Shown piece after piece: positions 26,001 through 39,471 of a DNA stretch of 64,000 nt (position 1 is its first letter; every line of letters begins with the position of its first letter). The notes beneath the pieces are model-generated. The model was not told where the DNA came from, did no database searches, and was given only the letters and a program-made list of their open reading frames with translations. The stretch comes from Liolophura sinensis (taxonomy: Eukaryota > Mollusca > Polyplacophora > Chitonida > Chitonidae). The translations under genes were made by a program, and so were the position numbers. Location: contig NW_027018063.1 of assembly GCF_032854445.1 (NCBI RefSeq), positions 1 to 64,000 of the forward strand. The letters are read 5' to 3'.

Positions 26001-27959
26001 GACATTGAGATTGTCTAGGACTTAGAAGTAAGGCAATTGCTGGGTGAGTTAAATGGGCCTTAGCCCAAAGATTTCAGGTCTTCTGGGCTACCGAAGGGCA
26101 CATAACTTATAGTCAAAAGTTGAATATAGTAACGACCAGTCGCGTTTGTACAGAGTACAGTGTAGCCGTTTCAATTAACAAAAAGACCAGGCAAAAATGC
26201 AAAAGTGGAAAAACTGTTCCAGTGCTGCTGGTAAGAGGCTAATCCGACGTATTTTGTGACGAGAAATCGAATGGTGCAATCCGCGTTGCTCTCCGACCAA
26301 TACTTTTGGCTGTAGCGACCAATTTAATGATCATTGATGTCATAATAACGTGCGTAGCAACGGCTCTTACTCCATTGGAAACCAGGGAAATTTGCAATTT
26401 TTCAACAGCTGCCGATGCCTGGCTCAATTCCGCATCTTTTGGCACCTTATAAATGTGGGTCAGTGTTTAGTTGTACTTTTTACAGCAGACTGTATCAAGT
26501 ACCATGTGTTTTTTATGTACAAATGGTGTGGTTTTTTCTACACGTAGATAAAGACATTGAGATTGTCTTCGAATTAGAAGTAAGACAATTGCTGGGTGAG
26601 TTAAATGGCTTAGCCCAAAGATTTCAGGTCTTCTGGGCTACCGAAGGGCAACATAACTTATAGTCAAAAGTTGAATATAGTAATGACCAGTCGCGATTGT
26701 ACAGAGTACAGTGTAGCCGATTTCAATTAACAAAAAGACCAGGTAAAAATGCAAAAGTGGAAAAACTGTTCCAGTGCTGCTGGTAAGAGGCTAATCCGAC
26801 GTATTTTGTGACGAGAAATCGAATGGTGCAAACCGCGTTGCTCTCCGACAATACTTTTGCTGTAGTGACAATTGAATGATCATTTATGCCATAATCACAT
26901 GCCAGCAACGGCTCTTACTCCATGGAAACCAGGGAAATTTGCATTTTTCAACAGCTGCCGATGCCTGGCTCAATTCCGCATCTTTTGCCACCTTACTGAA
27001 GTGGGTCAGTGTTCAACTGTACTTTTTACAGCAGACTGTATCAAGTACCTTGTGTTTTTTATGTACAAATGGTCTGGTTTTTCTACACGTAGATAAAGAC
27101 ATTGAGATTGTCTTGGACTTAGAAGTAAGACAATTGCTGGGTGAGTTAAATGGGCTTAGCCAAAGATTTGACGTCTTCTGGGCTACTGAGGGCACATAAC
27201 TTATAGTCAAAAGTTGAATATAGTAATGACCAGTCGCGATTGTACAGAGTACAGTGTAGCCGATTTCAATTAACAAAAAGTAAAGGTAAAAATACAAAAG
27301 TGGAAAAACTGTTCCAGTGCTGCTGGTAAGAGGCTAATCCGACGTATTTTGTGACGACAAATCGAATGGTGCAAACCGCGTTGCTCTCGACAATACTTTT
27401 GGCTGTAGTGACAATTGAATGATCATTTATGTCATAATCACGTGCCCAGCAACGGCTCTTACTCCATGGAAACCAGGGAAATTTGCAATTTTTCAACAGC
27501 TGCCGATGCCTGGCTCAATTCCGAATACTTTGGCACCTTACTGAAGTGGGTCAGTGTTCAGTTGTACTTTTACAGCAGACTGGTATCAAGTACCTTGTGT
27601 TTTTCATGTACAAATGGTCTGGTTTTTCTACACGTAGATAAAGACATTGAGATTGTCTTGGACTTAGAAGTAATACAATTGCTGGGTGAGTTTAAATGGG
27701 CTTAGCCCAAAGATTTGACGTCTTCTGCGCTACCGAAGGGCATATAACTATAGTCAAAAGTTGAATATAGTAATGACCAGTCGCGATTGTACAGAGTACA
27801 GTGTAGCCGGCTTCAATTAACAAAAAGACCAGGCCAAAATGCAAAAGTGGAAAAACTGTCCAGTGCTACTAGTAAGAGGCTAATCCGACGTATTTTGTGA
27901 CGAGAAATCGAATGGTGCAATCCGCGTTGCTCTCCGACCAATACTTTTGGCTGTAGCGA
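23021..27959 (+). repeat. 8/9-monomer HOR, copy 2 (4.94 kb, rearranged)
   Basis: Monomers start at 23021, 23570, 24119, 24668, 25216, 25769, 26320, 26869 and 27412. The first four track 18631-20277 and the third and fourth carry every rare marker of 19728 and 20277. The fifth (25216) is a hybrid of the 20825 head and a 21374-like body. The next two match 21923 and 22472. Monomer 26869 is again the CACATG(C)C/AAAGTAAAGG type, and 27412 (GGGCATATAA, CCGGCTTC) resembles 34534 and 47710. From about 25200 the text is littered with one-base indels not found in sister copies, so base-level comparison here is unreliable. Confidence 0.82.
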
Positions 27960-28700
27960 CAATTGAATGATCATTATGCCATAATCACGTGCGTGACAAC
28001 GGCTTTTACTCCATGGAAACCAGGAAATTTGCAATTTGTCAACAGCTGCCGATACCTGGCTCAATTCCGAATCTTTTGGCACCTTACTGAAGTGGGTCAG
28101 TTTTCAGTTGTACTTTTTACAGCAGACTGTATCAAGTACCTTGTGTTTTTTATGTACAAATGGTGTGGTTTTTCTACACGTAGATAAAGACATTGAGATT
28201 GTCTTGCACTTAGAAGTAAGGCAATTGCTGGGTGAGTTAAATGGGCTTAGCCCAAAGATTTCAGGTCTTCTGGGCTACCGAAGGGCACATAACTTATAGT
28301 CAAAAGTTGAATATAGTAATGACCAGTCGCGATTGTACAGAGTACAGTGTAGCCGATTTCAATTAACAAAAAGACCAGGCAAAAATGCAAAAGTGGAAAA
28401 ACTGTTCCAGTGCTGCTGGTAAGAGGCTAATCCGACGTATTTTGTGACGAGACATCGAATGGTGCAAACCGCGTTGCTCTCCGGACCAATACTTTTGGCT
28501 GTGGCGACAATTGATTGATCATTGATGTCATAATCACGTGCCCAGCAACGGCTCTTACTCCATGGAAACCAGGGATGTTTGCAATTTTTTAACAGCTGCC
28601 GATGCCTGGCTCAATTCCACATCTTTTGGCACCTTATAAATGTGGGTCAGTGTTTAGTTGTACTTTTTACAGCTATCAAGTACCTTGTGTTTTTTATGTA
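25200..28700. other. Indel-rich stretch (likely consensus error)
   Basis: More than 25 one-base indels are visible in 3.5 kb, for example GGCGTAGG (~25205), an 8-T run (~25293), CCCAAAAG (~25514), GTATTTGTG (~25700), GGGCCTTAG (~26056), CCATTGG (~26373), GGGCAACAT (~26647), ATGCCAGC (~26898), TTAGCCAAAG (~27157), CTCTCGACAATAC (~27387), TTTAAATGG (~27691), AACTGTCC (~27855), CAGGAAATT (~28021), CTCCGGACC (~28481). Flanking monomers of the same types lack nearly all of them. Confidence 0.75.
25216..25768 (+). repeat. Hybrid monomer (20825-type head, 21374-type body)
   Basis: The first ~70 bp carry AATAACGTGCGTAGC and TTGATGTC, diagnostic of monomers 20825, 22472 and 26320. From about offset 110 on it has TTTTGCCACC, T2, CTTGGACTT, TTTGACGTC, CTACTGAAG and AAAGTAAAGG, diagnostic of 21374, 26869 and 30698. 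In copy 1 these types are adjacent monomers (20825 then 21374). A crossover between them deletes about one unit, which fits the shortened spacing at this point of copy 2. One-base indels here blur the exact junction. Confidence 0.78.
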
Positions 28701-30300
28701 CAAATGGTCTGGTTTTTCTACACGTAGATAAAGACATTGAGATTGTCTTGCACTTAGAAGTAAGACAATTGCTGGGTGAGTTAAATGGGCTTAGCCCAAA
28801 GATTTCAGGTCTTCTGGGCTACCGAAGGGCACATAACTTATAGTCAAAAGTTGAATATAGTAATGACCAGTCGCGATTGTACAGAGTACAGTGTAGCCGA
28901 TTTCAATTAACAAAAAGACCAGGTAAAAATGCAAAAGTGGAAAAACTGCTCCAGTGCTGCTGGTAAGAGGCTAGTCCGACGTATTTTGTGACGAGAAATC
29001 GAATGGTGCAAACCGCGTTGCTCTCCGACCAATACTTTTGGCTGTAGTGACAATTGAATGATCATTTATGCCATAATCACGTGCCCAGCAACGGCTCTTA
29101 CTCCATGGAAACCAGGGAAATTTGCAATTTTTCTACAGCTGCCGATACCTGGCTCAATTCCGAATCTTTTGGCACCTTATTCATGTGGGTCTGTGGTAAG
29201 TTGTACTTTTTACATCAGACTGTATCAAGTTCCTTGTGTTTTTTATGTACAAATGGTGTGGTTTTTCTACACGTAGATAAAGACATTGAGATTGTCTTGG
29301 ACTTAGAAGTAAGACAATTGCTGGGTGAGTTAAATGGGCTTGGCCCAAAGATTTCAGGTCTTCTGGGCTACCGAAGGGCACATAACTTATAGTCAAAAGT
29401 TGAATATAGTAATGACCAGTCGCGATGGTACAGAGTACAGTGTAGCCGATTTCAATTAACAAAAAGACCAGGCAAAAATTCATAATTGGAAAAATTGTTC
29501 CAGTGCTGCTGGTAAGAGGCTAATCCGACGTATTTTGTGACGAGCAAATCGAATGGTGCAAACCGCGTTGCTCTCTGACCAATACTTTTGGCTGTAGTGA
29601 CAATTGAATGATCATTTATGTCATAATCACGTGCACAGCAACGGCTCTTACTCCATGGAAACCAGGGATATTTGCAATTTTTCAACAGCTGCCGATTCCT
29701 GGCTCAATTCCGCATCTTTTGGCACTTATTCATGTGGGTCAGTGGTCAGTTGTACTTTTTACAGCAGACTGTATCAAGTACCTTGTGTTTTTCACGTACA
29801 AATGGTGTGGTTTTTCTACACGTAGATAAAGACATTGAGATTGTCTAGGACTTAGAAGTAAGGCAATTGCTGGGTGAGTTAAATGGGCTTAGCCCAAAGA
29901 TTTCAGGTCTTCTGGGCTACCGAAGGGCACATAACTTATAGTCAAAAGTTGAATATAGTAACGACCAGTCGCGTTTGTATAGAGTACAGTGTAGCCGGTT
30001 TCAATTAACAAAAAGACCAGGCAAAAATGCAAAAGTGGAAAAACTGTTCCAGTGCTGCTGGTAAGAGGCTAATCCGACGTATTTTGTGACGAGAAATCGA
30101 ATGGTGCAATCCGCGTTGCTCTCCGACCAATACTTTTGGCTGTAGCGACAATTGAATGATCATTGATGTCATAATAACGTGCGTAGCAACGGCTCTTACT
30201 CCATGGAAACCAGGGAAATTTGCAATTTTTCAACAGCTGCCGATGCCTGGCTCAATTCCGCATCTTTTGGCACCTTATAAATGTGGGTCAGTGTTTAGTT
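27960..30300 (+). repeat. 8/9-monomer HOR, partial copy 3
   Basis: Monomers 27960, 28508, 29051 and 29601 repeat 23021, 23570, 24119 and 24668 at an offset of about 4932 bp, nine monomers rather than eight. The shared markers are GGCTTTTACTCC with GATACC, TTGATTGATC with GGGATGTTTGC, CTACAGCTGCC with CATCAGACTG, and GTGCACAGC with GGCACTTATTC. The monomer at 28508 has lost 6 bp in the CAGCAGACTGTATC region (now CAGCTATC at about 28670). The unit ends within the hybrid monomer at 30149. Confidence 0.86.
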
Positions 30301-30697
30301 GTACTTTATACAGCAGACTGTATCAAGTACCTTGTGTTTTTTATGTACAAATGGTCTGGTTTTTCTACACGTAGATAAAGACATTGAGATTGTCTTGCAC
30401 TTAGAAGTAAGACAATTGCTGGGTGAGTTAAATGGGCTTAGCCCAAAGATTTCAGGTCTTCTGGGCTACCGAAGGGCACATAACTTATAGTCAAAAGTTG
30501 AATATAGTAATGACCAGTCGCGATTGTACAGAGTACAGTGTAGCCGATTTCAATTAACAAAAAGACCAGGTAAAAATGCAAAAGTGGAAAAACTGTTCCA
30601 GTGCTACTAGTAAGAGGCTAATCCGACGTATTTTGTGACGAGAAATCGAATGGTGCAAACCGCGTTGCTCTCCGACCAATACTTTTGGCTGTAGTGA
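30149..30697 (+). repeat. Hybrid monomer (20825-type head, 19178-type body)
   Basis: The head (AATAACGTGCGTAGC, GGAAATTTGC, TTTTTCAAC) matches 20825, 22472 and 25216. The body has the rare TACTTTATACAG and CTTGCACTT with AGGTAAAAATGC, which match 19178 and 23570. The two parents lie several monomers apart in the HOR, so this is another exchange product. It ends the third copy of the 8/9-monomer unit. Confidence 0.75.
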
Positions 30698-33600
30698 CAA
30701 TTGAATGATCATTTATGCCATAATCACATGCCCAGCAACGGCTCTTACTCCATGGAAACCAGGGAAATTTGCAATTTTTCAACAGCTGCCGATGCCTGGC
30801 TCAATTCCGCATCTTTTGCCACCTTACTGAAGTGGGTCAGTGTTCAGTTGTACTTTTTACAGCAGACTGTATCAAGTACCTTGTGTTTTTTATGTACAAA
30901 TGGTCTGGTTTTTCTACACGTAGATAAAGACATTGAGATTGTCTTGGACTTAGAAGTAAGACAATTGCTGGGTGAGTTAAATGGGCTTAGCCCAAAGATT
31001 TGACGTCTTCTGGGCTACTGAAGGGCACATAATTTATAGTCAAAAGTTGAATATAGTAATGACCAGTCGCGATTGTACAGAGTACAGTGTAGCCGATTTC
31101 AATTAACAAAAAGTAAAGGTAAAAATACAAAAGTGGAAAAACTGTTCCAGTGCTGCTGGTAAGAGGCTAATCCGACGTATTTTGTGACGACAAATCGAAT
31201 GGTGCAAACCGCGTTGCTCTCCGACCAATACTTTTGGCTGTAGTGACAATTGAATGATCATTTATGTCATAATCACCTGCACAGCAACGGCTCTTACTCC
31301 ATGGAAACCAGGGATATTTGCAATTTTTCAACAGCTGCCGATTCCTGGCTCAATTCCGCATCTTTTGGCACTTATTCATGTGGGTCAGTGGTCAGTTGTA
31401 CTTTTTACAGCAGACTGTATCAAGTACCTTGTGTTTTTTATGTACAAATGGTCTGGTTTTTCTACACGTAGATAAAGACATTGAGATAGTCTTGGACTTA
31501 GAAGTAAGACAATTGCTGGGTGAGTTAAATGGGCTTAGCCCAAAGATTTGACGTCTTCTGGGCTACCGAAGGGCACATAACTTATAGTCAAAAGTTGAAT
31601 ACAGTAATGACCAGTCGCGATTGTACAGAGTACAGTGTAGCCGATTTCAATTAACAAAAAGACCAGGTAAAAATGCAAAAGTGGAAAAACTGTTCCAGTG
31701 CTGCTGGTAAGAGGCTAATCCGACGCATTTTATGACGAGAAATCGAATGGTGCAAACCGCGTTGCTCTCCGACCAATACTTTTGGCTGTAGTGACATTGA
31801 ATGATCATTGATGTCATAATCACGTGCCCAGCAACGGCTCTTACTCCATGGAAACCAGGGATATTTGCAATTTTTCAACAGCTGCCGATGCCTGGCTCAA
31901 TTCCGCATCTTTTGCCACCTTACTGAAGTGGGTCAGTGTTCAGTTGTACTTTTTACAGCAGACTGTATCAAGTACCTTGTGTTTTTCACGTACAATGGTG
32001 TGGTTTTTCTACACGTAGATAAAGACATTGAGATTGTCTTGCACTTAGAAGTAAGGCAATTGCTGGGTGAGTTAAATGGGCTTAGCCCAAAGATATCAGG
32101 TCTTCTGGGCTACCGAAGGGCACATAACTTATAGTCAAAAGTAGAATATAGTAATGACCAGTCGCGATTGTACAGAGTACAGTGTAGCCGGTTTCAATTA
32201 ACAAAAAGACCAGGCAAAAATGCAAAAGGGGAAAAACTGTTCCAGTGCTGCTGGTAAGAGGCTAATCCGACGTATTTTGTGACGAGAAATCGAATGGTGC
32301 AATCCGCGTTGCTCTCCGACCAATACTTTTGGCTGTAGCGACAATTGAATGATCATTGATGTCATAATCACGTGCGTAGCAACGGCTCTTACTCCATGGA
32401 AACCAGGGATATTTGCAATTTTTCAACAGCTGCCGATGCCTGGCCCAATTCCGCATCTTTTGGCACCTTATAAATGTGGGTCAGTGTTTAGTTGTACTTT
32501 TTACAGCAGACTGTATCAAGTACCTTGTGTTTTTTATGTACAAATGGTCTGGTTTTTCTACACGTAGATAAAGACATTGAGATTGTCTTGGACTTAGAAG
32601 TAAGACAATTGCTGGGTGAGTTAAATGGGCTTGGCCCAAAGATTTCAGGTCTTCTGGGCTACCGAAGGGCACATAACTTATTGTCAAAAGTTGAATATAG
32701 TAATGACCAGTCGCGATTGTACAGAGTACAGTGTAGCCTATTTCAATTAACAAAAAGACCAGGCAAAAATGCAAAAGTGGAAAAACTGTTCCAGTGCTAC
32801 TAGTAAGAGGCTAAACCGACGTATTTTGTGACGAGAAATCGAATAGTGCAAACCGCGTTGCTCTCCGACCAATACTATTGGCTGTAGCGACAATTCAATG
32901 ATCATTGATGTCATAATCACGTGCCCAGCAACGGCTCTTACTCCATGGAAACCAGGGATATTTGCAATTTTTTAACAGCTGCCGATGCCTGGCCCAATTC
33001 CGCATCTTTTGGCACCTTATAAATGTGGGTCAGTGTTTAGTTGTACTTTTTACAGCAGACTGTATCAAGTACCTTGTGTTTTTTATGTACAAATGGTGTG
33101 GTTTTTCTACACGTAGATAAAGACATTGAGATTGTCTTCGAATTAGAAGTAAGACAATTGCTGGGTGAGTTAAATGGGCTTAGCTCAAAGATTTCAGGTC
33201 TTCTGGGCTACCGAAGGGCACATAACTTATAGTCAAAAGTTGAATATAGTAATGACCAGTCGCGATTGTACAGAGTACAGTGTAGCCCATTTCAATTAAC
33301 AAAAAGACCAGGTAAAAATGCAAAAGTGGAAAAACTGTTCCAGTGCTGCTGGTAAGAGGCTAATCCGACGTATTTTGTGACGAGAAATCGAATGGTGCAA
33401 ACCGCGTTGCTCTCCGACCTTTTGGCTGTAGTGACAATTGAATGATCATTTATGCCATAATCACATGCCCAGCAACGGCTCTTACTCCATGGAAACCATG
33501 GAAATTTGCAATTTGTCAACAGCTGCCGATGCCTGGCTCAATTCCGAATCTTTTGGCACCTTACTGAAGTGGGTCAGTGTTCAGTTGTACTTTTTACAGC

Positions 33601-33983
33601 AGACTGTATCAAGTACCTTGTGTTTTTCATGTACAAATGGTATGGTTTTTTCTACACGTAGATAAAGACATTGAGATTGTCTTGGACTTAGAAGTAAGAC
33701 AATGCTGGGTGAGTTAAATGGGCTTAGCCCAAAGATTTGACGTCTTCTGGGCTACCGAAGGGCATATAACTTATAGTCAAAAGTTGAATATAGTAATGAC
33801 CAGTCGCGATTGTACAGAGTACAGTGTAGCCGGCTTCAATTAACAAAAAGACCAGGTAAAAATGCAAAAGTGGAAAAACTGTTCCAGTGCTGCTGGTAGG
33901 AGGCTAATCCGACGTATTTTGTGACGAGAAATCGAATGGTGCAAACCGCGTTGCTCTCCGACCAATACTTTTGGCTGTAGTGA
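30149..33983 (+). repeat. Mosaic stretch between HOR blocks
   Basis: Monomers start at 30149, 30698, 31247, 31795, 32342, 32891 and 33435, with classes T1, T2, T3, T2, T1, T1, T2. Each is recognisable elsewhere: 30698 is like 10938, 12036 and 26869 (CACATGCCC, TTTTGCCACC, AAAGTAAAGG); 31247 has the GTGCACAGC-class head with a single change (CACCTGCACAGC) and the CTTATTC loss; 32342 has CACGTGCGTAGC. Their order does not repeat, so no HOR is called here. The 33435 monomer follows a 5-bp deletion that turns GACCAATACTTTTGG into GACCTTTTGG, also found before 36176 and 49351. Confidence 0.75.
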
Positions 33984-36724
33984 CAATTGAATGATCATTT
34001 ATGTCATAATCACGTGCCCAGCAACGGCTCTTACTCCATGGAAACCAGGGAAATTTGCAATTTGTCAACAGCTGCCGATGCCTGGCTCAATTCCGAATCT
34101 TTTGGCACCTTACTGAAGTGGGTCAGTGTTCAGTTGTACTTTTTACAGCAGACTGTATCAAGTACCTTGTGTTTTTCATGTACAAATGGTGTGGTTTTTC
34201 TACACGTAGATAAAGACATTGAGATTGTCTAGGACTTAGAAGTAAGACAATTGCTGGGTGAGTTAAATGGGCTGAGCCGAAAGATTTGACGTCTTCTGGG
34301 CTACCGAAGGGCACATAACTTATAGTCTCAAAGTTGAATATAGTAATGACCAGTCGCGATTGTACAGAGTACAGTGTAGCCGATTTCAATTAACAAAAAG
34401 ACCAGGTAAAAATGCAAAAGTGGAAAAACTGTTCCAGTGCTGCTGGTAAAAGGCTAATCCGACGTATTTTGTGACGACAAATCGAATGGTGCAAACCGCG
34501 TTGCTCTCCGACCAATACTTTTGGCTGTAGTGACAATTGAATGATCATTTATGTCATAATCACGTGCCCAGCAACGGCTCTTACTCCATGGAAACCAGGG
34601 AAATTTGCAATTTTTCAACAGCTGCCGATGCCTGGCTCAATTCCGAATCTTTTGGCACCTTACTGAAGTGGGTCAGTGTTCAGTTGTACTTTTTACAGCA
34701 AACTGTATCAAGTACCTTGTGTTTTTCATGTACAAATGGTATGGTTTTTCTACACGTAGATAAAGACATTGAGATTGTCTTGGACTTAGAAGTAAGACAA
34801 TTGCTGGGTGAGTTAAATGGGCTTAGCCCAAAGATTTGACGTCTTCTGGGCTACCGAAGGGCATATAACTTATAGTCAAAAGTTGAATATAGTAATGACC
34901 AGTCGCGATTGTACAGAGTACAGTGTAGCCGGCTTCAATTAACAAAAAGACCAGGCAAAAATGCAAAAGTGGAAAAACTGTTCCAGTGCTACTAGTAAGA
35001 GGCTAATCCGACGCATTTTGTGACGAGAAATCAAATGGTGCAATCCGCGTTGCTCTCCGACCAATACTTTTGGCTGTAGCGACAATTGAATGATCATTTA
35101 TGCCATAATCACGTGCGTAGCAACGGCTCTTACTCCATGGAAACCAGGGATATTTGCAATTTGTCAACAGCTGCCGATGCCTGGCTCAATTCCGAATCTT
35201 TTGGCACCTTACTGAAGTGGGTCAGTTTTCAGTTGTACTTTTTACAGCAGACTGTATCAAGTACCTTGTGTTTTTCATGTACAAATGGTGTGGTTTTTCT
35301 ACACGTAGATAAAGACATTGAGATTATCTTGCACTTAGAAGTAAGGCAATTGCTGGGTGAGTTAAATGGGCTTAGCCCAAAGATTTCAGGTCTTCTGGGC
35401 TACCGAAGGGCACATAACTTATAGTCAAAAGTTGAATATAGTAATGACCAGTCGCGATTGTACAGAGTACAGTGTAGCCGATTTCAATTAACAAAAAGAC
35501 CAGGCAAAAATGCAAAAGTGGAAAAACTGTTCCAGTGCTGCTGGTAAGAGGCTAATCCGACGTATTTTGTGACGAGAAATCGAATGGTGCAATCCGCGTT
35601 GCTCTCCGACGAATACTTTTGGCTGTAGCGACAATTGAATGATCATTGATGTCATAATCACGCGCCCAGCAACGGCTCTTACTCCATGGAAACCAGGGAT
35701 GTTTGCAATTTTTCAACAGCTGCCGATGCCTGGCTCAATTCCGCATCTTTTGGCACCTTATAAATGTGGGTCAGTGTTTAGTTGTACTTTTTACAGCAGA
35801 CTGTATCAAGTACCTTGTGTTTTTTTATGTACAAATGGTCTGGTTTTTCTACACGTAGATAAAGACATTGAGATTGTCTTCGAATTAGAAGTAAGACAAT
35901 TGCTGGGTGAGTTAAATGGGCTTAGCCCAAAGATTTCAGGTCTTCTGGGCTACCGAAGGGCACATAACTTATAGTCAAAAGTTGAATATAGTAATGACCA
36001 GTCGCGATTGTACAGAGTACAGTGTAGCCGATTTCAATAACAAAAAGACCAGGTAAAAATGCAAAAGTGGAAAAACTGTTCCAGTGCTGCTGGTAAGAGG
36101 CTAATCCGACGTATTTTGTGACGAGAAATCGAATGGTGCAAACCGCGTTGCTCTCCGACCTTTTGGCTGTAGTGACAATTGAATGATCATTTATGCCATA
36201 ATCACATGCCCAGCAACGGCTCTTACTCCATGGAAACCAGGGAAATTTGCAATTTTTGAACAGCTGCCGATCCCTGGCTCAATTCCGCATCTTTTGGCAC
36301 CTTACTGAAGTGGGTCAGTGTTCAGTTGTACTTTTTACAGCAGACTGTATCAAGTACCTTGTGTTTTTTATGTACAAATGGTGTGGTTTTTCTACACGTA
36401 GATAAAGACATTGAGATTGTCTTGGACTTAGAAGTAAGACAATTGCTGGGTGAGTTAAATGGGCTTAGCCCAAAGATTTGACGTCTTCTGGGCTACCGAA
36501 GGGCATATAATTTATAGTCAAAAGTTGAATATAGTAATGACCAGTCGCGATTGTACAGAGTACAGTGTAGCCGGCTTCAATTAACAAAAAGACCGGGCAA
36601 AAATGCAAAAGTGGAAAAACTGTTCCAGTGCTACTAGTAAGAGGCTAATCCGACGTATTTTGTGACGAGAAATCGAATGGTGCAAACCGCGTTGCTCTCC
36701 GACCAATACTTTTGGCTGTAGTGA
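33984..36724 (+). repeat. 5-monomer HOR, copy 1 (2741 bp)
   Basis: Monomers 33984, 34534, 35083, 35632 and 36176 are followed by near copies of the first three whole and the start of the fourth, at an offset of exactly 2741 bp. Markers are GGGCTGAGCCGAAAG with GTCTCAAAG in the first, GGCATATAAC with CCGGCTTC and CTACTAGTAAG in the second, CACGTGCGTAGC with TTGTCAAC and GTTTTCAG in the third, and CCGACGAATAC then GGGATGTTTGC in the fourth. The fifth follows the 5-bp GACCTTTTGG deletion and has TTTTGAACAG with GATCCCTGG. Confidence 0.85.
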
Positions 36725-39471
36725 CAATTGAATGATCATTTATGTCATAATCACGTGCCCAGCAACGGCTCTTACTCCATGGAAACCAGGGAAATTTGCA
36801 ATTTGTCAACAGCTGCCGATGCCTGGCTCAATTCCGAATCTTTTGCCACCTTACTGAAGTGGGTCAGTGTTCAGTTGTACTTTTTACAGCAGACTGTATC
36901 AAGTACCTTGTGTTTTTCATGTACAAATGGTGTGGTTTTTCTACACGTAGATAAAGACATTGAGATTGTCTAGGACTTAGAAGTAAGACAATTGCTGGGT
37001 GAGTTAAATGGGCTGAGCCGAAAGATTTGACGTCTTCTGGGCTACCGAAGGGCACATAACTTATAGTCTCAAAGTTGAATATAGTAATGACCAGTCGCGA
37101 TTGTACAGAGTACAGTGTAGCCGATTTCAATTAACAAAAAGACCAGGTAAAAATGCAAAAGTGGAAAAACTGTTCCAGTGCTGCTGGTAAGAGGCTAATC
37201 CGACGTATTTTGTGACGAGAAATCGAATGGTGCAATCCGCGTTGCTCTCCGACCAATACTTTTGGCTGTAGCGAAAATTGAATGATATTTGATGTCATAA
37301 TCACGTGCCCAGCAACGGCTCTTACTCCATGGAAACCAGGGAAATTTGCAATTTTTCAACAGCTGCCGATGCCTGGCTCAATTCCGAATCTTTTGGCACC
37401 TTACTGAAGTGGGTCAGTGTTCAGTTGTACTTTTTACAGCAGACTGTATCAAGTACCTTGTGTTTTTCATGTACAAATGGTATGGTTTTTCTACACGTAG
37501 ATAAAGACATTGAGATTGTCTTGGACTTAGAAGTAAGACAATTGCTGGGTGAGTAAAATGGGCTTAGCCCAAAGATTTGACGTCTTCTGGGCTACCGAAG
37601 GGCATATAACTTATAGTCAAAAGTTGAATATAGTAATGACCAGTTGCGATTGTACAGAGTACAGTGTAGCTGGCTTCAATTAACAAAAAGACCAGGCAAA
37701 AATGCAAAAGTGGAAAAACTGTTCCAGTGCTACTAGTAAGAGGCTAATCCGACGCATTTTGTGACGAGAAATCGAATGGTGCAATCCGCGTTGCTCTCCG
37801 ACCAATACTTTTGGCTGTAGCGACAATTGAATGATCATTTATGCCATAATCACGTGCGTAGCAACGGCTCTTACTCCATGGAAACCAGGGAAATTTGCAA
37901 TTTGTCAACAGCTGCCGATGCCTGGCTCAATTCCGAATCTTTTGGCACCTTACTGAAGTGGGTCAGTTTTCAGTTGTACTTTTTACAGCAGACTGTATCA
38001 AGTACCTTGTGTTTTTCATGTACAAATGGTGTGGTTTTTCTACACGTAGATAAAGACATTGAGATTGTCTTGCACTTAGAAGTAAGGCAATTGCTGGGTG
38101 AGTTAAATGGGCTTAGCCCAAAGATTTCAGGTCTTCTGGGCTACCGAAGGGCACATAACTTATAGTCAAAAGTTGAATATAGTAATGACCAGTCGCGATT
38201 GTACAGAGTACAGTGTAGCCGATTTCAATTAACAAAAAGACCAGGCAAAAATGCAAAAGTGGAAAAACTGTTCCAGTGCTGCTGGTAAGAGGCTAATCCG
38301 ACGTATTTTGTGACGAGAAATCGAATGGTGCAATCCGCGTTGCTCTCCGACGAATACTTTTGGCTGTAGCGACAATTGAATGATCATTGATGTCATAATC
38401 ACGTGCCCAGCAACGGCTCTTACTCCATGGAAACCAGGGATGTTTGCAATTTTTTAACAGCTGCCGATGCCTGGCTCAATTCCGAATCTTTTGGCACCTT
38501 ACTGAAGTGGGTCAGTGTTCAGTTGTACTTTTTACAGCAGACTGTATCAAGTACCTTGTGTTTTTCATGTACAAATGGTGTGGTTTTTCTACACGTAGAT
38601 AAAGACATTGAGATTGTCTAGGACTTAGAAGTAAGACAATTGCTGGGTGAGTTAAATGGGCTGAGCCGAAAGATTTGACGTCTTCTGGGCTACCGAAGGG
38701 CACATAACTTATAGTCTCAAAGTTGAATATAGTAATGACCAGTCGCGATTGTACAGAGTACAGTGTAGCCGATTTCAATTAACAAAAAGACCAGGTAAAA
38801 ATGCAAAAGTGGAAAAACTGTTCCAGTGCTGCTGGTAAAAGGCTAATCCGACGTATTTTGTGACGACAAATCGAATGGTGCAAACCGCGTTGCTCTCCGA
38901 CCAATACTTTTGGCTGTAGTGACAATTGAATGATCATTTATGCCATAATCACGTGCCCAGCAACGGCTCTTACTCCATGGAAACCAGGGAAATTTGCAAT
39001 TTTTCAACAGCTGCCGATGCCTGGCTCAATTCCGAATCTTTTGGCACCTTACTGAAGTGGGTCAGTGTTCAGTTGTACTTTTTACAGCAGACTGTATCAA
39101 GTACCTTGTGTTTTTCATGTACAAATGGTATGGTTTTTCTACACGTAGATAAAGACATTGAGATTGTCTTGGACTTAGAAGTAAGACAATTGCTGGGTGA
39201 GTTAAATGGGCTTAGCCCAAAGATTTGACGTCTTCTGGGCTACCGAAGGGCACATAACTTATAGTCAAAAGTTGAATATAGTAATGACCAGTCGCGATGG
39301 TACATAGTACAGTGTAGCCGATTTCAATTAACAAAAAGACCAGGCAAAAATGCAAAATTGGAAAAATTGTTCCAGTGCTGTTGGTAAGACACTAATCCGA
39401 CGTATTTTGTGACGACAAATCGAATGGTGCAAACCGCGTTGCTCTCCGACCAATACTTTTGGCTGTAGTGA
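36725..39471 (+). repeat. 5-monomer HOR, copy 2, shortened, plus re-copied pair
   Basis: Monomers 36725, 37275, 37824 and the head of 38373 repeat 33984, 34534, 35083 and 35632. Within 38373 the sequence switches: its head is the GGGATGTTTGC type (as 35632) while from the switch block on it is the GGGCTGAGCCGAAAG/GTCTCAAAG type (as 36725, 1648 bp earlier). Monomer 38923 then repeats 34534 and 37275. The order therefore reads as a 5-monomer unit followed by a truncated 3-monomer one, the expected product of unequal exchange. The tail of 38923 changes again to CGATGGTACATAG. Confidence 0.83.

Noticed and set aside
28660-28680. Functional meaning of the 6-bp loss at CAGCTATC
   Set aside because: It lies next to the indel-rich stretch and is unique in the window, so it may be a sequencing error.
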